NCBI RefSeq assembly: GCF_013166515.1
Contig: NZ_JABKKJ010000006.1
Span: 62,001 to 126,000 of the forward strand
Direction of reading: 5' to 3'
Source: Xylanibacter caecicola
GTDB lineage: Bacteria > Bacteroidota > Bacteroidia > Bacteroidales > Bacteroidaceae
DNA: 64,000 bases
The translations under genes and the position numbers were made by a program. The notes under the pieces are model-generated. The model was not told the DNA's origin. It saw only the letters and a program-made list of their open reading frames with translations, and searched no databases. Of the stretch, positions 58,532 through 64,000 are shown piece after piece (the first letter of the stretch is position 1; every line of letters starts with the position of its first letter).

Positions 58532-59218
58532 TCAATGCTGCAAGTCTTCAACTCCGACAACGCGCAACACATCGCCGTCGACGGTGAAACGGATGTCTTT
58601 TCCCGAATAAGGCATGCCGTAAACACGCGAGGCATCATCGTGATACCGTGGACGCGGGTCGAGGGAAAGAACCTTTTTCAGAGTTTCAAGTTCGGCGGTG
58701 TGAAAACAAGATGCAAATTCTTCGGGCACGACAACGTGCAATGTCTGCCACGGGTTGGCATCGGTAAAACCGCCACGGGCACCGGCATGGCAATCGACAT
58801 ACGGCAGATAGGGCTTGATGTCGTAAATGGGAGTACCGTCCATAAGGTCGGCACCGAGCACGTGCACAACCGGTCCGCAAGGCGTATCGATGTCTATGCG
58901 CTCTATTCTGACCGACGAAAGTGCCAAACCGTTAGGACGATAGGACGACCGAGTGGCAAAGACGCCCATCTGCATGTTGCCGCCAAGCAACGGCGGACGT
59001 GCCGTGACGTTATGTGTATCCGGATTTTCGGAGAAGCCCCAGACAAGCCACAAATAATCAAACCCTTCCATACCGCGCACCGCATCGGGATTGCGGAAAG
59101 ACGGTTCAAACACTATCCTTCCGCCAAGATCTTCCACAATACCGCTCTGACGTGGTATTCCGAACTTGGTGGAGAAAGGCGAACGAAAGAAGGCAACAGG
59201 CTCTATCATCTTTTTCAT
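58532..59218 (-). CDS. trmO: TsaA/TrmO-family tRNA methyltransferase
   Basis: 228 residues from MKKMIEPVAFF. SAM-dependent N6-methylation of t6A37 in threonine tRNAs in the E. coli homologue. Motifs: FSTKFGIPRQSGIVEDLGG, FDYLWLVWGFSEN, FATRSSYRPNGLALSSVRI, GADLMDGTPIYDIKPYLPYVD (cited: GTPIYDIKPYLPYVD), and a C-terminal YSGKDIRFTVDGDVLRV domain. The start at 59218 is only 4 nt after a -7 box; 59209 is a possible alternative, see the promoter entry. Confidence 0.9.
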   Translation of the reverse strand: MKKMIEPVAFFRSPFSTKFGIPRQSGIVEDLGGRIVFEPSFRNPDAVRGMEGFDYLWLVWGFSENPDTHNVTARPPLLGGNMQMGVFATRSSYRPNGLALSSVRIERIDIDTPCGPVVHVLGADLMDGTPIYDIKPYLPYVDCHAGARGGFTDANPWQTLHVVVPEEFASCFHTAELETLKKVLSLDPRPRYHDDASRVYGMPYSGKDIRFTVDGDVLRVVGVEDLQH

Positions 59219-59222
59219 GATG

Positions 59223-59230
59223 CAAAGATA
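59223..59230 (-). promoter_or_regulatory. Promoter of the trmO-like gene (-7 box) touching the start codon
   Basis: TATCTTTG on the minus strand is a perfect -7 box. The ATG at 59218 lies where transcription would begin, so the message may be leaderless or the second Met (59209) may be used. Confidence 0.5.
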
Positions 59231-59392
59231 AGGGAAATAAGCGAGAAAAGAAATGAAGAAAAGGGATGTTTTACAGGACACAATGACATTTTGTCTTTTC
59301 AAACAGACAATTTGTCAGCACAAAACAAAAGGCATGTATTTTGATTGAATGCTCTTAGAAAAAAAATCAGGATATAAAGAAAGGAGAAAATA

Positions 59393-61981
59393 ATGACATT
59401 TGAAAGATTTACAATCAAGGCTCAGGAGGTTATCCGTGAGGCTGTGAACACAGCGCAGATAGCAGGTCAACAGACCATTGAACCGATACACCTGCTGAAA
59501 GGCATGATGACAAACGCCAAAGACATCACCGGCTTTGTCTTCAGTAAACTGGGTGTTAACGCCGGTAAGATTGAAACACTGCTCGACAACGAGATAAGTC
59601 ACCTTCCGAGAGTTCAGGGCGGCGAGCCGTATCTTAGTGCGGATACGAACAAGGTACTCATGCGCGCACAGGACATTTCAAAGGAAATGGGCGACGAATT
59701 TGTATCGGTGGAACCGATAATGCTTGCCCTGCTGACAGTAAATTCGACGGCATCGAGAATAATGAAAGATGCCGGCATGAACGAAAAGGACATGCGCACG
59801 GCAATAAACGAACTAAGGCAGGGACAGCGGGTACAGTCGCAATCGGCGGACGACAACTACCAATCGCTTGAGAAATATGCAAAGAACCTGGTGGAACAGG
59901 CGCGCTCGGGCAAACTCGACCCGGTGATTGGTCGTGACGACGAGATACGCCGCGTACTACAGATTTTGTCAAGACGCACAAAGAACAACCCTATATTAAT
60001 AGGTGAACCGGGAACGGGAAAGACGGCAATCGTGGAAGGACTGGCTGAAAGAATTGTCCGCGGAGACGTGCCGGAAAATCTTAAGGAAAAGCAACTGTAC
60101 TCTCTTGACATGGGAGCGTTGGTTGCCGGGGCTAAATACAAGGGGGAATTTGAGGAGCGTCTGAAAAGTGTCATCAACGAGGTGACAAAGAGCGAAGGGC
60201 GCATAATATTGTTCATCGACGAGATACACACGCTGGTGGGCGCCGGAGGAGGCGAAGGTGCCATGGACGCGGCAAACATATTGAAGCCGGCACTGGCACG
60301 TGGCGAATTGAGGGCGATAGGTGCGACGACGCTGAACGAGTATCAGAAATACTTCGAGAAGGACAAGGCTCTGGAGCGAAGGTTCCAGACCGTACTTGTG
60401 GAAGAGCCGGACGAGTTGAGCGCCATATCAATACTGCGCGGACTGAAAGAGCGCTACGAGAACCACCACAAAGTGCGTATACAGGACGATGCGTGCATTG
60501 CAGCGGTACAACTGTCCGAACGATATATCAGCGACCGTTTCCTTCCGGACAAGGCGATAGACCTTATGGACGAGGCTGCGGCAAAACTGAGAATGGAGCA
60601 CGACTCTGTTCCGGAGGAGCTGGATGAGATTACGCGGCGTCTGAAACAGCTCGAAATAGAGCGTGAAGCGATAAAGCGTGAGAACGACTTGCCTAAAATC
60701 GCAATCCTTGACAAGGACATTGCCGAACTGAAAGATAGCGAAAGGCAGCTCCGTGCCAAATGGGAAAGCGAGCGGGCTCTTGTCAACAGGATACAGCAGG
60801 ACAAGCAACAGATGGAAGACTTGCGCTTTGAAGCAGAAAGAGCCGAGCGCGAAGGAAACTACGAACGCGTTGCAGAGATAAGATACAGCAAGCTGAAAAC
60901 TCTCGAGGACGACATACAAAACATTCAGGAACAGCTGAAAAACGCACAGGGAGGTGAAGGTATGGTACGCGAAGAGGTAACCGCCGAGGATATTGCTGAG
61001 GTGGTGAGCCGCTGGACAGGCATACCTGTAACCAGAATGTTGCAGAGTGAACGCGAGAAACTTCTGCATCTCGAAGAGGAACTACACCGCCGCGTGATAG
61101 GACAGGAAGAGGCAATACGCGCCGTGAGCGATGCCGTGAGAAGGTCAAGAGCAGGACTTCAAGACCCCAAACGTCCGATAGCCTCGTTCATATTCCTCGG
61201 AACGACGGGTGTCGGAAAGACGGAACTGGCAAAAGCGCTTGCCGAATATCTGTTCAACGACGAGACGATGATGACGCGTATCGACATGAGCGAATATCAG
61301 GAAAAGTTCAGCGTGAGCCGTCTGATAGGTGCGCCTCCGGGATATGTGGGCTACGATGAGGGAGGACAACTGACGGAGGCTGTACGCCGTAAACCCTACT
61401 CCGTGGTGCTGTTTGACGAGATAGAGAAGGCGCATCCGGATATTTTCAACATTCTGTTGCAGGTTCTCGACGACGGAAGACTGACCGACAACAAGGGGCG
61501 GACGGTAAACTTTAAGAATACAATCATCATCATGACCTCCAACCTTGGCAGCTCAATGATACGTGAGGAGATAGAAAAGAACGGTGGGAAGCTGACAGAC
61601 GAACAACTGGAAAGTCTTCGGAAAACGGTATTCAACATGATGAAGCAGACCATACGACCGGAATTTCTCAACCGTATAGACGAGACAATAATGTTCCTGC
61701 CACTGACGAAAGATGAGATTGCGGACGTTGTAAGGCTGCAAATAAATGCTCTGAAGAAGATGCTGGAACAGCAGGGACTGAGCATAGAAGTAACCGACGG
61801 CGCCATAAACCTGCTGGCAGAAGCCGGGTTCGACCCGGAGTTCGGAGCACGCCCGGTAAAGAGGGCGATACAGAACCATGTGCTCAACGACCTGTCGCGC
61901 CGCATACTCGCCGGCGAGGTGTCGAGAGAAAAGCCTATAATAATAGACGAGAAGAACGGAAATCTGACATTCGGAAACTGA
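59393..61981 (+). CDS. clpB: ClpB disaggregase chaperone
   Basis: 862 residues. Hsp104/ClpB: N-domain (about 1-145), first AAA+ with Walker [14 protein letters not shown] (about 203), the coiled-coil middle domain (about 400-520, [36 protein letters not shown]), second AAA+ with [14 protein letters not shown] (about 602) and a C-terminal cap. Rescues aggregated proteins with DnaK. No CIRCE-like inverted repeat is visible upstream. A strong terminator follows. Confidence 0.98.
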   Translation: MTFERFTIKAQEVIREAVNTAQIAGQQTIEPIHLLKGMMTNAKDITGFVFSKLGVNAGKIETLLDNEISHLPRVQGGEPYLSADTNKVLMRAQDISKEMGDEFVSVEPIMLALLTVNSTASRIMKDAGMNEKDMRTAINELRQGQRVQSQSADDNYQSLEKYAKNLVEQARSGKLDPVIGRDDEIRRVLQILSRRTKNNPILIGEPGTGKTAIVEGLAERIVRGDVPENLKEKQLYSLDMGALVAGAKYKGEFEERLKSVINEVTKSEGRIILFIDEIHTLVGAGGGEGAMDAANILKPALARGELRAIGATTLNEYQKYFEKDKALERRFQTVLVEEPDELSAISILRGLKERYENHHKVRIQDDACIAAVQLSERYISDRFLPDKAIDLMDEAAAKLRMEHDSVPEELDEITRRLKQLEIEREAIKRENDLPKIAILDKDIAELKDSERQLRAKWESERALVNRIQQDKQQMEDLRFEAERAEREGNYERVAEIRYSKLKTLEDDIQNIQEQLKNAQGGEGMVREEVTAEDIAEVVSRWTGIPVTRMLQSEREKLLHLEEELHRRVIGQEEAIRAVSDAVRRSRAGLQDPKRPIASFIFLGTTGVGKTELAKALAEYLFNDETMMTRIDMSEYQEKFSVSRLIGAPPGYVGYDEGGQLTEAVRRKPYSVVLFDEIEKAHPDIFNILLQVLDDGRLTDNKGRTVNFKNTIIIMTSNLGSSMIREEIEKNGGKLTDEQLESLRKTVFNMMKQTIRPEFLNRIDETIMFLPLTKDEIADVVRLQINALKKMLEQQGLSIEVTDGAINLLAEAGFDPEFGARPVKRAIQNHVLNDLSRRILAGEVSREKPIIIDEKNGNLTFGN

Positions 61982-62005
61982 TATCAGAACATTCGATAGA
62001 ACAAC

Positions 62006-62046
62006 AAAGGCGACGTGCAACGGTATACGGAATGCACGTCGCCTTT
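62006..62046 (+). terminator. clpB terminator
   Basis: AAAGGCGACGTGCA (62006-62019) pairs perfectly with TGCACGTCGCCTTT (62033-62046), 13-nt loop. Confidence 0.85.
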
Positions 62047-62121
62047 AGTATATGGCTGCATGATTGAAATACCTGTAAATCAAATCCATGCCTTGTTTTT
62101 CCGTATTCCACTTTTTTGTAG

Positions 62122-62327
62122 TATCTTTGCATAAGACAAGCATCGCCTCAGCAATTTCAAACAAGCTTGATTGCATTCGGCTTGCATTATCTTTGCATAA
62201 AATAAGCGGCGCCTCAGCAATTTCAAGCAAGCTTGATTGCATTCGGATTGCATTATCTTTGCATAAGATAAGCGGCGCCTCAGCAATTTCAAGCAAGCTT
62301 GATTGCGTTCGGCTTGCATTATCTTTG
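62122..62327 (+). repeat. 66-bp tandem repeat carrying promoter boxes, upstream of the HTCS gene
   Basis: Three full 66-bp units and the start of a fourth. TATCTTTG boxes lie at 62122, 62188, 62254 and 62320, exactly 66 bp apart; a TTG 18 bp upstream of each of the last three may be the -33. Units differ at a few positions, mostly GCTTG/GATTG and C/T. Each also holds the dyad CAAGC..GCTTG. The last box would give a leader of about 23 nt for the gene at 62357. The whole 62047-62356 gap is this array plus the clpB tail. Confidence 0.92.
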
Positions 62328-62356
62328 CCCACATATAAAAAAAATAACATAAGTCT

Positions 62357-64000
62357 ATGCGACACAATATCGGAAAAACACTAACAGCAATACTGTTCTT
62401 TTCAATCATATCATTGACATCATCGGCACATTCGAAAATGATTGTCGAACACTATACAATGGAACAAGGATTGCCAAACAACACGGTATATTCTTCAATA
62501 AAAGACAAAGACGGTTTTGTATGGTTCGGAACATGGCACGGGCTGTGTTCGTTTGACGGGGCTGAGTTCATGCCTTTCGTAACAAGACAGAACAGGACAT
62601 CGGACATTCCGCCGCGCAAAGTGCTGAACATGGTGGAGGACAACAAGAACAATATCTGGATACGCAACGCAGACAGTCATCTTTACATGTTCAACAAAAC
62701 AACGGAGAGTTATCATAATCTCTATAACGAACTTAAAGGACTGTCCCAGAATGTACAGGTGCTGAAGATAAAACGTATGGACAACGGGCACATACTGATA
62801 CTGACCCGTAACAAGAACATATACGAAGGCTCAACGGACAAAAACGGCAATGCGACCATTACGAAAATATATGATGCAAGCCGTGACATTGTGCACTCGA
62901 ATATGAAACTGATACGAAACATCATAGGCGAAACGGCAAACCGTGTATACTGGATAGGTACCGACCTTAAGATAGACGCCATTAGCAAGAGGAACAATCG
63001 ACCGTTACTTGCCAATATTCCTAACAATACAGAGGTGTCGAGTTTTGCTCACTTCGGACAATATATGTGCATAGGTACAGCAAAAGGCGACATTTACATC
63101 GTAAACATTTATAACGGGAAGACGGAACATTACTCGTTTCCCGACATGCGTTCAAGCGTTTCGTGCATCATTCCGATGAACGGACAAGTATTCGTATCAT
63201 CATCCACCGGATTGTATTCTTTCACAAAACAGAACGGTCTGAAGCCTGTACTGCCAACAGCAGCCAATGCAACGACGTCATATGTGGACAAGAAACAGAA
63301 TTTATGGTTGCGGTTGAGACATGGAACACTGGTGAGATTTGACCCCGAAACGCACAACTCACAACAATTCACTATGCCCAAAGACAGTCTGTTCGACGAA
63401 ATGAAGTTTTGCGACACGGGAGAGAACGGATTGTTCATTCTGCTCCGCAACGGTTCTGTTTGGAGGTATAACCACAGTACATACTCGATGGAAGACATCA
63501 GCAAGTACAATGAATTTGGAGGTTATGTGCTGGAACCGAAGTTCTTTGACATCGATCTTGACAGCGACGGGCACCTGTGGCTGTCGTCCACCACAAACGG
63601 TGCATACAAGGTCTACTTTCCTCAATATAACTTCAAGTTTATTTTCCAGAAACTTATAGTACCGACAGACATAAGCACCGAAAGCAAAGGCGTGCGTGCA
63701 CTATACCAGTCGCGCAACGGTGATTTATGGATAGGCACCCGCAACAACGAGCTATTCTGCGTGGATGTAGCCACCGGTAATGTCAAGAAAAGTTTCAAAG
63801 GAGACATCGGTAATGTGTATCACATCATGGAAGACAGAAACGGAAATCTGTGGCTGTCCACAAAAGGAGCGGGTCTTATAAAGGCTACACCGGATGCCAT
63901 GGCGCCGCAGGGCATGAGAATAACAAGATACACACACAGCAACAGCGACAAGACATCAATAAGCAACAACCGTGTTTATTACACATATCAGGACAGCAAG
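62357..64000 (+). CDS. Hybrid two-component system sensor (HTCS), N-terminal part
   Basis: The open frame runs off the right edge; 548 codons are visible. Signal peptide (about 1-23), then repeated two-component-regulator propeller units: YTMEQGLPNNTVYSSIKDKD, GFVWFGTWHGLCSFDG, NIWIRNADSHLYMFN, NGDLWIGTRNNELFCVD, NGNLWLSTKGAGL. The expected downstream parts (Y_Y_Y, histidine kinase, receiver, AraC) lie outside. HTCS proteins sense carbohydrate fragments in the periplasm and control polysaccharide loci. It sits right after the 66-bp promoter array. The ATG follows the last -7 box by 29 nt. Confidence 0.9.
   Translation, partial: MRHNIGKTLTAILFFSIISLTSSAHSKMIVEHYTMEQGLPNNTVYSSIKDKDGFVWFGTWHGLCSFDGAEFMPFVTRQNRTSDIPPRKVLNMVEDNKNNIWIRNADSHLYMFNKTTESYHNLYNELKGLSQNVQVLKIKRMDNGHILILTRNKNIYEGSTDKNGNATITKIYDASRDIVHSNMKLIRNIIGETANRVYWIGTDLKIDAISKRNNRPLLANIPNNTEVSSFAHFGQYMCIGTAKGDIYIVNIYNGKTEHYSFPDMRSSVSCIIPMNGQVFVSSSTGLYSFTKQNGLKPVLPTAANATTSYVDKKQNLWLRLRHGTLVRFDPETHNSQQFTMPKDSLFDEMKFCDTGENGLFILLRNGSVWRYNHSTYSMEDISKYNEFGGYVLEPKFFDIDLDSDGHLWLSSTTNGAYKVYFPQYNFKFIFQKLIVPTDISTESKGVRALYQSRNGDLWIGTRNNELFCVDVATGNVKKSFKGDIGNVYHIMEDRNGNLWLSTKGAGLIKATPDAMAPQGMRITRYTHSNSDKTSISNNRVYYTYQDSK

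Noticed and set aside
59303..59392. CIRCE-type heat-shock operator before clpB
   Set aside because: No TTAGCACTC-N9-GAGTGCTAA-like repeat is present in the upstream gap.

Overview
The window looks like a chromosomal segment of a Bacteroidales bacterium, most likely Prevotellaceae. The sequence-level reasons are: many starts are preceded by TAnnTTTG boxes, the Bacteroidetes -7 element, rather than strong Shine-Dalgarno sites; there are PorE-like and PorQ type IX secretion components, a SusC-era style alpha-2-macroglobulin, a DUF1573 protein, a hybrid two-component (HTCS) sensor running off the right edge, and the order sigma-54 activator, LptE, TPR-like protein, SecG. No prophage, integrase, transposase, rRNA or CRISPR array is visible. 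Species identity is an inference.

Layout. 0.3-8.7 kb: mrp, ald, a TonB-dependent receptor with an HMA metallochaperone, a LUD-domain protein and topB. 8.8-16.6 kb: PorE-like OmpA lipoprotein, ilvE, trmB, tRNA-Ser(GGA) leading into an ExbB / membrane protein / ExbD / ExbD operon, and an Lrp-family regulator. 16.7-19.6 kb (minus): rRNA m5C methyltransferase, thyA, folA. 19.7-21.3 kb: membrane protein, ECF sigma factor, small anti-sigma-like protein. 21.9-25.0 kb (minus): S8 protease, xseA, xseB. 25.1-34.5 kb: MATE transporter, cytidylate-kinase-like protein, phosphodiesterase, then a dTDP-amino-sugar set (rfbB, fdtA-like, acetyltransferase, DegT aminotransferase) interleaved with purT and an acyltransferase broken by a stop codon. 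34.6-36.4 kb (minus): polyprenyl synthase and tatD. 36.7-41.7 kb: GH28 glycosidase, sigma-54 activator, lptE, secG. 41.8-47.3 kb: tRNA-His, inositol-monophosphatase-family protein, porQ-cmk, TonB, tRNA-Arg, ispH. 47.3-56.8 kb (minus): A2M, DUF1573, meaB (which leads into ispH), and an iron-dependent alcohol dehydrogenase. 57-62 kb: bcp, yjbQ, PepSY-like protein, trmO-like gene, clpB. 62.4 kb to the edge: HTCS sensor.

The coding content is mostly housekeeping. The unusual content is between (and once inside) the genes. I find several unrelated dispersed repeat families: (1) arrays with a strict 22-bp period built on TTTT...AAAAG modules at five gene ends; (2) a separate 22-bp array of TATCTCATATG units; (3) a 66-bp repeat, each unit carrying a perfect -7 promoter box, stacked upstream of the HTCS gene and the polyprenyl synthase, with a decayed copy upstream of A2M; (4) purine/pyrimidine hairpin elements with a GACGTATGCTTTGTTG core; (5) inverted-repeat elements ending in TAGGGACATATTCTTGTATT; (6) GAAGAAT palindromic elements, one of which sits in frame inside the DegT aminotransferase and adds 69 codons, flanked by TTAA. 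In addition, a block of about 44 identical bases with a 16-bp palindrome and -7 box is shared by the ald and alcohol dehydrogenase promoters, suggesting a common regulator of two NAD(P)-linked dehydrogenases.
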